DNA of 64,000 nt from Pseudomonadota bacterium (GTDB lineage Bacteria > Pseudomonadota > Gammaproteobacteria > Burkholderiales > Gallionellaceae), in contig JAJYYO010000011.1 of assembly GCA_021800795.1 (NCBI GenBank), positions 23,503-87,502 of the forward strand, read 5' to 3'. The notes below the pieces were generated by a model. That model was not told the DNA's origin. It ran no database searches and was given only the letters and a program-made list of their open reading frames with translations. Every line of letters starts with the position of its first letter. Within the stretch, counting starts at the first letter, position 1. Shown here piece after piece: positions 44,089 to 51,555 of the stretch. Position numbers and translations under genes: made by a program.

Positions 44089-45327
44089 TTACTCCTTAAA
44101 GCCTGCGTTATTTTGAAAAGCGGTGCCGTCCAGCAATTGCACCGTCACCAGATCGCCCTTTGCCAGGCTCGCACCCGCTGTCGGCATGATCAGCAGGCCG
44201 TCGGCGCGCGCCATGGACAGCAGTGCGCCGCTGCTCTGTGTGCCGGTGGAGCTGGCGAGGTATCCCGCATCGTCCTGAGTCAGTTGTACGCGGATGAATT
44301 CGGTGCGTCCCGGCCGAGTTCTAGCCGGGTGCGCCAGACGCGCGGTCACGGTGCGCCGGTAGAGGCGCGGATTGCCCATCATGCGACGCAGTGCGGGGGC
44401 GACGAATTGTTCGAAGCAGACCATGCTCGAAACAGGGTTCCCAGGCAGCCCAAATACTGCTGTTTTTCCGGTCGTGCCAAACGCCAGCGGGTGACCGGGT
44501 TTCATCGCCACGCGCCAGAATTTCATCGAAACATTCAGCTTTTCGATGGTCGGGCGCACATAATCATGCACGCCAACCGAGGTGCCGCCCGACACCAGCA
44601 GCACGTCGTATTCCAGCCCGCGCAGCAGATATTGTTCGAGCTCGGCCGGATCGTCGCGCGCAATGCCGAGCAGTGCAGGTTCAATTCCCAGCGCCTGCAC
44701 CTGCGCCATCAGCGCGTAGGTGTTGGAATCGGGTATCTTGTTCGGATCAACCGGCTCATGCATGGCTTCGAGTTCATTGCCGGTGGAGAGGATAGCCACG
44801 CGCGGGCGGCGGTACACCTGCACGTGTGTTGCCTTGACAGTCGCGAGGACGCCGATCACACCCGGCGTGATTTCGCCGCCCTTGGGCAATACCACTTCAC
44901 CGAGCTTCATGTTTTCGCCGCGGGAACGCACGTGGTTGCCGATCGCGACGGTCTTGTCGATCTGCACGGTATCGGATGATACTTGTTGAGTATCTTCCAC
45001 CTGTATCACCGCATCTGCCCCTTGCGGCATGGGCGCGCCTGTCATGATGCGCGAACACTGTCCGGCCTGCACGGTTACGGTCGGCATATCTCCCGCCCTG
45101 ATATCTTCGACGATTTTCAGGATGACGGGCATGCTTGTCAGATCGGCACTCCTCACGGCAAAGCCGTCCATCGCCGATACGTCATAGGGCGGCAGGTCGC
45201 GGTTGGCGAGGATGCTTTCGGACAGTACGCGACCCAGCGACTGTTGCAGAGCGATGGATTCATTGCCCAGTGTGGCGACCGACTCAAGAACGATGCGTTG
45301 TGCCGTGCTTACTTTCAGGTGTTCCAT
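44089..45327 (-). CDS. moeA: Molybdopterin molybdenumtransferase (MoeA)
   Basis: MoeA inserts molybdate into adenylated molybdopterin. The 412-residue protein has the hallmark DLPPYDVSAMDGFAV, GQCSRIMTGAPMPQGADAVIQVEDT, and the C-domain VSGGTSVGVHDYVRPT and FGLPGNPVSSMVCFEQFVAPAL. ATG 45327 overlaps the mobA stop (TAATG). A long in-frame upstream extension lies inside mobA and is not used. Confidence 0.96.
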   Translation of the reverse strand: MEHLKVSTAQRIVLESVATLGNESIALQQSLGRVLSESILANRDLPPYDVSAMDGFAVRSADLTSMPVILKIVEDIRAGDMPTVTVQAGQCSRIMTGAPMPQGADAVIQVEDTQQVSSDTVQIDKTVAIGNHVRSRGENMKLGEVVLPKGGEITPGVIGVLATVKATHVQVYRRPRVAILSTGNELEAMHEPVDPNKIPDSNTYALMAQVQALGIEPALLGIARDDPAELEQYLLRGLEYDVLLVSGGTSVGVHDYVRPTIEKLNVSMKFWRVAMKPGHPLAFGTTGKTAVFGLPGNPVSSMVCFEQFVAPALRRMMGNPRLYRRTVTARLAHPARTRPGRTEFIRVQLTQDDAGYLASSTGTQSSGALLSMARADGLLIMPTAGASLAKGDLVTVQLLDGTAFQNNAGFKE

Positions 45328-45920
45328 TACTCTATTTCCTTCATGTTGATGGCCAGCACCACATCCTCTTGCGTATCCAGATCGAAAAAACTGCGCAGGG
45401 CGGGATCGGCTGCCTGTATTTCTGCCTCGTTTACATAGCAAACTTTCAGTTTGTCCAGCAGTGCACGGATGCTGTGCGGGCCGCTGTCATTCAGTATTTC
45501 GCGCAGCGTACCCAGGGAACGCCTTGCATAAAACGCTGCCATCGGCTGCGGATAACCCTGAACGACGGGCACGACGGCATCGAAATTATCGCGAAATCCC
45601 GCCAGACATTCGATCAGCGGTGCGGCAATGAACGGCATGTCGCAGGCAACAGCAAACACCCACGGCGTTTTGGCCTGTTCAAGACCTGCCGCCAACCCCG
45701 CGAGGGGGCCGGCATGTGCGGGGTTGTCGATTACTTGCTGCAAATCGCAGTCGCTGCGCGGCCGGCGCACGCTGACGATGATAGCTGCAAACAAGGGTTG
45801 CAGGGCAGTGGCAACGTGTTGCAACAGCGTCTGCTCGAAAAGCACGAGGTTGGCCTTGTCCTGACCCATGCGGCGCGACTCTCCGCCGGCCAGGATCAAG
45901 GCTGTGCAATCCGCGATCAT
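45327..45920 (-). CDS. mobA: Molybdenum cofactor guanylyltransferase (MobA)
   Basis: MobA attaches GMP to Mo-molybdopterin to form the guanine dinucleotide cofactor. The 197-residue protein has the nucleotidyltransferase signature ALILAGGESRRMGQDKANL, then PAHAGPLAGLAAGLE and AVACDMPFI. Its presence implies DMSO-reductase-family molybdoenzymes in this organism. It follows the family A repeat after mobB and is coupled to moeA. Confidence 0.94.
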   Translation of the reverse strand: MIADCTALILAGGESRRMGQDKANLVLFEQTLLQHVATALQPLFAAIIVSVRRPRSDCDLQQVIDNPAHAGPLAGLAAGLEQAKTPWVFAVACDMPFIAAPLIECLAGFRDNFDAVVPVVQGYPQPMAAFYARRSLGTLREILNDSGPHSIRALLDKLKVCYVNEAEIQAADPALRSFFDLDTQEDVVLAINMKEIE

Positions 45921-45940
45921 CGTAGAAAATTTACTAGCTT

Positions 45941-46064
45941 GTCATTCCCGCGAAAGCGGGAATCCAGACAATAAAGCAATCTCCCACGAAGTGGGACGAC
46001 ATCACCGTGTTGTCCGCTTTGCGGCATGTTTAATCGTGCTGGATTCCCGCTTTCGCGGGAATGA
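45941..46064. repeat. REP-like inverted-repeat element, family A copy 3
   Basis: A perfect pair of arms: GTCATTCCCGCGAAAGCGGG starting at 45941 and its complement CCCGCTTTCGCGGGAATGAC ending at 46064. The interior includes CCCACGAAGTGGGACGACA and TGTTGTCCGCTTTGCGGC. It sits between mobB and mobA inside the molybdenum-cofactor operon. Confidence 0.88.
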
Positions 46065-46092
46065 CCATTCTGTATCGATAAACTATCAGGTG

Positions 46093-46581
46093 TCATTTTA
46101 TTTCAAGCATGAACTGCGCGATGCCTGAAATATCTTCCAGGTCGAAGTGCGGCAGCTCAGGATAAATCTCATCCATGTCGGTGACAATCGCGATCAGGCC
46201 GTCTGCGATTACACAGCGCGGCGGCTTGCTGCATGCGCGGCGCAATACCTCGATTTTAGCGCCCGGTGCCTGAGAGAAACCTTCCGCCAGCACGATGTCT
46301 GCCTCGCCCATGTAGCGTTTCGCCAGCTGTTCCGGGTCGCGATTGTCGAATGCGTCCGCCACCAGTTGCAGCGCATCTTTGGTGAGCAGCAGGCTCATGG
46401 TTGCCCCCGCCTGCTTGTAGCGATAGCTGTCCTTGCCCGGCGTGTCGAGTTCGACCTTGTGATGGGCGTGCTTGAGAGTGGCGATTTGCAAGCCGCGTTC
46501 GCTTAACTCGCGTATCAGTTTTTCCACCAGCGTGGTCTTGCCGGTGCCGGAATGACCGACGATGGAGATTACCTTGGTCAT
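46093..46581 (-). CDS. mobB: Molybdopterin-guanine dinucleotide biosynthesis protein MobB
   Basis: The 162-residue GTP-binding accessory protein has a Walker A in ISIVGHSGTGKTTLVEKLI, then IATLKHAHHKVELDTPGKDSYRYKQAGA, which is the MobB signature, and ADIVLAEGFSQAPGAKIEVLR. It assists MobA in cofactor guanylylation. It is 34 bases downstream of moaE and separated from mobA by a family A repeat. Confidence 0.95.
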   Translation of the reverse strand: MTKVISIVGHSGTGKTTLVEKLIRELSERGLQIATLKHAHHKVELDTPGKDSYRYKQAGATMSLLLTKDALQLVADAFDNRDPEQLAKRYMGEADIVLAEGFSQAPGAKIEVLRRACSKPPRCVIADGLIAIVTDMDEIYPELPHFDLEDISGIAQFMLEIK

Positions 46582-46615
46582 AAAAGTCTTTGCGGAGCGG
46601 AATGTGTGCGAAAGG

Positions 46616-47041
46616 TCATGGATGCTGCGTTACCCATGCATCCCCCTGTGGCGTGATTTCCTTTTTCCATATCGGCACCCGCTGCTTTAACTCGTCTATC
46701 ATCCAACGGCATGCTTCCAATGCCGCCGGGCGATGCTCGGCACCTGCGGCGATGAATACGATGTTGTCGCCCGCACGGACGGTGCAGATGCGGTGTACGA
46801 TGCGTGCATCCAGCAGGCTGTATTTTTCGATAGCCTCCAGACGCAGCTGGTTCATCTCGGACAGCGCCATGCTGCCATAAGCCTCGAAGCTGATTTCCGA
46901 TACCTCGCGATCTTCCGAAAAATCCCGTGCACAGCCCAGGAATGTGGCGATGCCGCCCATCCGCAGCGAACTGGCCTTGAGCGCCGCGATTTCCTCGTCC
47001 TGGGAAAAATCGTCCGCTTGTATTCTGACCGCTTCTTTCAT
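46616..47041 (-). CDS. moaE: Molybdopterin synthase catalytic subunit (MoaE)
   Basis: The 141-residue large subunit of molybdopterin synthase joins with MoaD to add sulfur to precursor Z. It has GGIATFLGCARDF, the central ISFEAYGSMALSEM, the RICTVRAGDNIVFIAAGAEHRPAALEACRWMIDELKQRVPIWKKE region with the active-site lysine in IWKKE. In MoaE the first motif usually reads FVGxVR; here it is FLGCAR, which is a small variation. moaD is 1 base upstream. Confidence 0.94.
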   Translation of the reverse strand: MKEAVRIQADDFSQDEEIAALKASSLRMGGIATFLGCARDFSEDREVSEISFEAYGSMALSEMNQLRLEAIEKYSLLDARIVHRICTVRAGDNIVFIAAGAEHRPAALEACRWMIDELKQRVPIWKKEITPQGDAWVTQHP

Positions 47042-47042
47042 C

Positions 47043-47282
47043 TTACCCTCCGGAAAACCTGGCCATGAACGTCACTTCGCTGTTATCAATAAGCGGCATC
47101 GCCAGATCGCGCACATGATTGCCGTTGACCGCCGAAAAACAGACGATCTCGAATGCATGCGGGTATTTTTCCGCCAGTTCGTCACGCAATTGCTGCAAGG
47201 TCATGCCGGGTTTGAACTCGACTTGAATTGCATTGATACCCACGCGTTCCACCACCGGGCCAAAGAACAAAACGTGGATCAT
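47043..47282 (-). CDS. moaD: Molybdopterin synthase sulfur carrier subunit (MoaD)
   Basis: The 79-residue ubiquitin-like sulfur carrier starts [15 protein letters not shown] and ends in ARFSGG, whose C-terminal Gly-Gly is adenylated by MoeB and thiocarboxylated. ATG 47282 overlaps the moaC stop (ATGA) and the gene ends 1 base before moaE. A longer in-frame start inside moaC is rejected. Confidence 0.94.
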   Translation of the reverse strand: MIHVLFFGPVVERVGINAIQVEFKPGMTLQQLRDELAEKYPHAFEIVCFSAVNGNHVRDLAMPLIDNSEVTFMARFSGG

Positions 47283-47779
47283 GTCGATATTCCCCGCTGC
47301 CATACGCCGCTCTTGCCGCCCTGTTTTTCTTCCAGTTGCACGGAAGTCATGCGCATGCCGCGATCGACCGACTTGCACATGTCATAGATGGTCAGCAGCG
47401 CAACGCTGGCGGCAGTCAAGGCTTCCATCTCCACTCCGGTTTGGCCCGTGCAACTCACCGTGGTGGTGGCCTTGATGCCGACGCAGCCGTCATGGTCAGG
47501 CTTTAAAACCTCGGTAAAATCAACCGATACGCCGGTCAATGCGATCGAGTGGCACATCGGGATGATGTCCGGAGTGCGTTTGGCGGCCATTACCGCGCCG
47601 ACATCCGCGACCGTCAGCACATCGCCCTTGGCGACTTTCCCGGCGCGTATCAGTTCCAGCGTGCTCATCTGCATGCGCAGCACACCGCTGGCGATTGCGA
47701 CGCGTTTCGTGTCCGATTTGGCGGACACATCCACCATGCGCGCGCGGCCTGAATCCGAGAAATGGGTTAATTCGTTCAT
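47279..47779 (-). CDS. moaC: Cyclic pyranopterin monophosphate synthase (MoaC)
   Basis: The 166-residue MoaC works after MoaA to give cyclic pyranopterin monophosphate. The sequence is typical: [79 protein letters not shown], and a C-terminal [12 protein letters not shown]. First gene of the moaC-D-E-mobB-mobA-moeA-mog operon. moaA is not adjacent. Confidence 0.97.
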   Translation of the reverse strand: MNELTHFSDSGRARMVDVSAKSDTKRVAIASGVLRMQMSTLELIRAGKVAKGDVLTVADVGAVMAAKRTPDIIPMCHSIALTGVSVDFTEVLKPDHDGCVGIKATTTVSCTGQTGVEMEALTAASVALLTIYDMCKSVDRGMRMTSVQLEEKQGGKSGVWQRGIST

Positions 47780-47819
47780 ATTATCTGTTACCTTGGATAT
47801 GTTTCTTAAGCCGGCGTAG

Positions 47820-47844
47820 GATGCGGTAAGCTACGAACCGCATC
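47820..47844. repeat. Perfect hairpin between the chemoreceptor gene and moaC
   Basis: GATGCGGT-AAGCTACGA-ACCGCATC, an 8-bp perfect stem of REP type, lies in the 243-base gap between the end of the mcp gene and the moaC start (both minus). No T-run follows. It may protect the mcp transcript end. Confidence 0.5.
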
Positions 47845-48022
47845 GCACGCAACGCATTCAAGCGATGCGCTTCCTGCATCAGCGCACCCGGCGGCAAGAA
47901 TCGGAGTTCAAAATAATCGGATTATTGCGTTTGCGCCACTCAATTCGGGTTGATGAGTATGGCACAGATGCCGCATTTCCATCAACACGCAGCTGCTAGG
48001 AGTATGAAAAGGGTATGGCGAG

Positions 48023-50068
48023 TTAAACGTCGAGTTTGAAAGAGGCGACGCTCTTGTTGAGAGATTCAGACAGCATCTTCAACTGTTGTGCCGAGGTTGT
48101 CACCCCGATAATAGACAATTCGTTTTTTTCTGCCATCTGCGCTATGTTTTCGATGTGCTGGGCAATGCCTTGACTGGCAATGGCCTGTTCTTTTGATGCG
48201 TTGGATATTTCGCGAATGCGCTCCAGAGTGGTTCCCGTTCCGCTCTCTATTTTGTCCAGCGCTCCCGCCGCAGATTCGGTAATTTTAACGGCATCCAGCA
48301 TGCTCTCGCGACTCGCAACAGCCTGTTTAATGGAAACCTGCACACCCTCCTGAACCTTGCCGATCATGTTGGCGATATTTTCGGTGGCCCGGCGTGTATT
48401 GTCGGCAAGCTTGCGTACTTCGTCGGCGACCACCGCAAAGCCGCGACCGGACTCTCCCGCCCTTGCAGCTTCGATTGCAGCATTGAGTGCCAGAAGATTG
48501 GTCTGGTCGGCGATTTCCTGGATTGTGCCGACGACCAGACCGATTTCGTTCGCATGATCGCCAAGGCTGGTCACGCCCTGTGCGACTTTCTGCACGGAGT
48601 CGGCCACAGAACGTATTCCCTTCACTGCATCGAGAATTTGCAGTCGTCCCTGGTTGGCTGATTCCGCTGCTGTTTCCGAAATCGAGACCGCATCCGACAC
48701 ATTTTCGGCAACGTGACTGACGCTTACAGAAACTTCTTCAACCGCCGCAGCCGTAGACTGCGCCGCCGATACCTGTTCCTGGGAGCCTTGCGAAATCTGT
48801 TCGGCTGATCTTGATAATTCGCCCGATGCAATTAATACTTGTTGCGCCGAAAATTTGACCCCGGTGATCAGGCTCGATAGAGAGGCCGCCATTTCATTAA
48901 AGCGCTGTGCGACCAAAGACAATTCGTCACGCGCCTCAATCGACACGCGAGCCGTAAAATCTCCTGCCGCCAAACGGGATGTCCCGTCGTTCAGCCGGGT
49001 CACCGCATTGGCGATGGACAGGTACATGCCTATAAAAAGATAGATGCTGATAAGCACGCCACCCAGGACAAGGACGGTCATTACCCAGAGCTGGGTGTGT
49101 ACTTCATTGCCGCGTTCAGCCAGTATTTCTTCGAATACTTTGCGATTTTCGTCGACGAGCGTCCATGCCGCGTCTATCGCCGGCTGCGAAGCTTCGACAG
49201 TCTGCTGCTGATTGACGGCAATTGTGTCGGCTTCAATAAAATTTTTCCGCGTATAGGAAAGCAGTGGTGCGCTGGTGCTTTTTACATTGGCCAGTACCTT
49301 ATCGAGTCGTTCCTTGATTGCCGGATCGGATTTCATCGACGATGCCAGCATGGCTTCCACCCCGCCCAGTGCATCCTTGAGACGGGCGTCGGTCACTTCA
49401 TAGAATACTTTGTCCTGCGGCGTCAGGGTATTGCGGGCAATATTCAGGGTCTGATAGGCAGAGATGCGTACCGTAACGCCGGCCACCTTGGGTGTATTGT
49501 TGGCCAATGGAAAGCCAAGGTAGAAAAGATCGAGATCAGGTTCAAACGACAAACCCGAAATATCGCCAAGATCGTGCATGAAGGCATAGAGCCGGTCAAA
49601 CTCCTTGCCGTGGGCGGAAAACGATTTTTGGGCGAAATCCTTATCTGCCGGAAGGGCGTCCACTTTTGCCTGCAATTCGTTCCAGCCGTTGCGCAAACCG
49701 GCTACGCCACTCGCCGAATTAAACAACGGCATATACTGTTTTGCATCTGATTCAAGTTTGAGCATGGATTTTTCTGTCAGCGATGCTTGCTGTTTGAGAC
49801 GATCCTTCAATGTTGCATCCCCCGCTGGGGTGGTAATGGCAACCCTGCGATAATCTATCAGCGCTTTATTCCAGGTTACCAGATCGCCGATGAAAGCGCT
49901 GCCGGCTTGTTCCGACCTGATTTGTGCCGCCCGCGCATTGAGACTGGCAAGCGAATGCCAGGCGCAATAACCGAGAACAACGGCGAAAATAGCGCCGGAC
50001 AGGGCGAACTTGGCCGGAAAGCGCAGCCGACTCATCAAATATGTTGCCGGGGTGAACAGGGTTTGCAT
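48023..50068 (-). CDS. Methyl-accepting chemotaxis protein
   Basis: A 681-residue chemoreceptor. A first membrane helix (residues about 20-40) and a long periplasmic helical domain (about 40-325) precede a second helix (about 330-355, [21 protein letters not shown]). A HAMP domain follows ([26 protein letters not shown]), then the signalling domain with the invariant tip [40 protein letters not shown]. There is no C-terminal CheR pentapeptide. A textbook FliA promoter lies 90 bases upstream. Confidence 0.96.
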   Translation of the reverse strand: MQTLFTPATYLMSRLRFPAKFALSGAIFAVVLGYCAWHSLASLNARAAQIRSEQAGSAFIGDLVTWNKALIDYRRVAITTPAGDATLKDRLKQQASLTEKSMLKLESDAKQYMPLFNSASGVAGLRNGWNELQAKVDALPADKDFAQKSFSAHGKEFDRLYAFMHDLGDISGLSFEPDLDLFYLGFPLANNTPKVAGVTVRISAYQTLNIARNTLTPQDKVFYEVTDARLKDALGGVEAMLASSMKSDPAIKERLDKVLANVKSTSAPLLSYTRKNFIEADTIAVNQQQTVEASQPAIDAAWTLVDENRKVFEEILAERGNEVHTQLWVMTVLVLGGVLISIYLFIGMYLSIANAVTRLNDGTSRLAAGDFTARVSIEARDELSLVAQRFNEMAASLSSLITGVKFSAQQVLIASGELSRSAEQISQGSQEQVSAAQSTAAAVEEVSVSVSHVAENVSDAVSISETAAESANQGRLQILDAVKGIRSVADSVQKVAQGVTSLGDHANEIGLVVGTIQEIADQTNLLALNAAIEAARAGESGRGFAVVADEVRKLADNTRRATENIANMIGKVQEGVQVSIKQAVASRESMLDAVKITESAAGALDKIESGTGTTLERIREISNASKEQAIASQGIAQHIENIAQMAEKNELSIIGVTTSAQQLKMLSESLNKSVASFKLDV

Positions 50069-50157
50069 GGGGTTATCTTTCTGTCGTCAGGCATTGCGTC
50101 CGGGTGCTGTTGTTTTGTATGGCAACAGCGTCAGAAAATCATACCGGCTGTGTAATC

Positions 50158-50184
50158 TTATCGGCGTTTTTCCGGATAAGTTTA
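50158..50184 (-). promoter_or_regulatory. FliA (sigma-28) promoter of the chemoreceptor gene
   Basis: Read on the minus strand, TAAA (50184-50181), exactly 15 bases, then GCCGATAA (50165-50158): a complete match to the flagellar sigma-28 consensus. It lies about 90 bases before the mcp start and implies class III flagellar control. Confidence 0.88.
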
Positions 50185-50193
50185 GACTGTGCT

Positions 50194-50631
50194 TCAAGCC
50201 TTTGATTCTGCTTGAAATTGTCGCTGTTCGAGAAACGCGCTGATGCCGGAACGTGCAATTCTGGCATCTTCGTCGGATTTGACGCCAGACACACCCACTG
50301 CACCCACGGTTTCGCCATTCACGATAATGGGTTCACCGCCTTCGAGCAGGGTCAGCCCGCCGGGAATTGACAGAAAAGCGTTGCGTCCGCCGGCCACAAC
50401 TTCTTCATACCATTTTGAGGCGCGCCTTCCCAGTGCGGAGGTATATGCCTTGCCGGTGGCGATAGTCATGCTGGTCAAGGGCGCGTCGTCCAGACGTTGC
50501 AGCCACATCAGATGACCGCCATCGTCGACGATGGCGATGGAGACCGCCCAGTTCTGCCGCAACGCTTCTGCCTCGCAACCCGCCGCAATGATTTTTACAT
50601 CGTCCAGCATCAGGCATTTTTTATCTTTCAT
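50194..50631 (-). CDS. GlcG/HbpS family haem-binding-like protein
   Basis: The 145-residue DUF336 protein: AVSIAIVDDGGHLMWLQRLDDAPLTSMTIATGKAYTSALGRR, then SIPGGLTLLEGGEPIIVNGETVGAVGVSGVKSDEDARIARSGISAF. Family members (HbpS, GlcG, PduO C-domain) bind haem, cobalamin or small ligands and occur in glycolate, diol and acid-sugar operons. AAGGAG precedes ATG 50631. It follows the IclR gene by about 37 bases on the same strand, suggesting it belongs to the catabolic locus. Confidence 0.9.
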   Translation of the reverse strand: MKDKKCLMLDDVKIIAAGCEAEALRQNWAVSIAIVDDGGHLMWLQRLDDAPLTSMTIATGKAYTSALGRRASKWYEEVVAGGRNAFLSIPGGLTLLEGGEPIIVNGETVGAVGVSGVKSDEDARIARSGISAFLEQRQFQAESKA

Positions 50632-50668
50632 GCGATTTCTCCTTGAATTTAAACGGTATGGCAGCTAT

Positions 50669-51427
50669 TCAGGCTGCGTGATAGCCTAGCAGTCGCGATA
50701 TCTGTGCGGCAGTCTCCCTCACTTGCGCGATCCATTCGTTGCGGCGTCGCTCAATCGGGGCTGACACGGATAAGCCGGCAACCACATGACCGCCGGCGTC
50801 GCGAATTAACGTACCTATGCATCCCACGCCCAGTTCGGCTTCCTCATTGTCACAGGCGTAGTCACGGCGTGCCGCCTCGATGCAATCCTGCAACAGCGCC
50901 TCAACGGTGGTGTGCGTGTTGGCCGTATAAGGGGGGAGCTTGCTGCGCTTGGCATAACTGCGGCAAGCTGCCTCGCCCTGCGCGCCCAGCATCAGTTTGC
51001 CCACGGCGGTGACATGCAGCGGCGCACGACTGCCGATTACCTGCTCCACCCGTATCATGCGCTTGGCGAGCGTGCGCTCAATATAGACCACCTCGTCATC
51101 CTCACGGACGGTCAGATTGACGGTTTCGTCCAGCGCGTCGCGCAGCTTTTCCATCAGCGGCAAGGCGATTTTTCTGACATCCGTGCCGGCGCTGACCCGG
51201 CTGCCGAGTTGCATGAGTTTGATGCCCAACTGGTAGTTTCCTCTGCTGGTGCGCTCGACGAAACCCTGTTCGGCAAGGGATGCGAGGATGCGGAAGGCTG
51301 TCGAGGGATGCAAGCCTGTTTCGGCTGACAAGACTTTCAGGCTGGCGGCTTCATCCTGGGCCGCGATGGCGTCCAGCAACCTGGCAAGTCGCTCAATCAC
51401 CTGGATGGAATTCGATGGTTTTTCCAT
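50669..51427 (-). CDS. IclR family transcriptional regulator
   Basis: The 252-residue protein has an N-terminal winged helix (IQVIERLARLLDAIAAQDEAASLKVLSAETGLHPSTAFRILASLAEQGFVER) and a C-terminal IclR effector domain (RAPLHVTAVGKLMLG, DNEEAELGVGCIGTLIRDAGGHVVAGLSVSAP). It is divergent from the TPP-enzyme gene, so it probably controls that catabolic cluster. ATG 51427 is given; ATG 51436 is possible. Neither has a good ribosome-binding site. Confidence 0.92.
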   Translation of the reverse strand: MEKPSNSIQVIERLARLLDAIAAQDEAASLKVLSAETGLHPSTAFRILASLAEQGFVERTSRGNYQLGIKLMQLGSRVSAGTDVRKIALPLMEKLRDALDETVNLTVREDDEVVYIERTLAKRMIRVEQVIGSRAPLHVTAVGKLMLGAQGEAACRSYAKRSKLPPYTANTHTTVEALLQDCIEAARRDYACDNEEAELGVGCIGTLIRDAGGHVVAGLSVSAPIERRRNEWIAQVRETAAQISRLLGYHAA

Positions 51428-51444
51428 TTTTCGCATTATGAAAA
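51428..51444. promoter_or_regulatory. Candidate IclR operator
   Basis: TTTTC-N7-GAAAA forms a perfect inverted repeat at the IclR start codon, in the gap to the divergent TPP-enzyme gene. IclR sites are often A/T-rich TTTC/GAAA palindromes of this kind, so autoregulation is plausible. Confidence 0.4.
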
Positions 51445-51555
51445 CGATTGTGTATTGTGAAATATTATAACAGGCAGTATGCTTGCGGCAAATCATTTTT
51501 GTTTTTATCGGCCGGTTCTTACCGGCGAACGAATTCTTCTTAAGGAGTTAACGGC

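Noticed and set aside
47780..48022. A molybdenum-cofactor riboswitch upstream of moaC
   Set aside because: The gap contains only one simple 8-bp REP-like hairpin; none of the multi-stem layout of the Moco motif was recognised, but a covariance search would be decisive.
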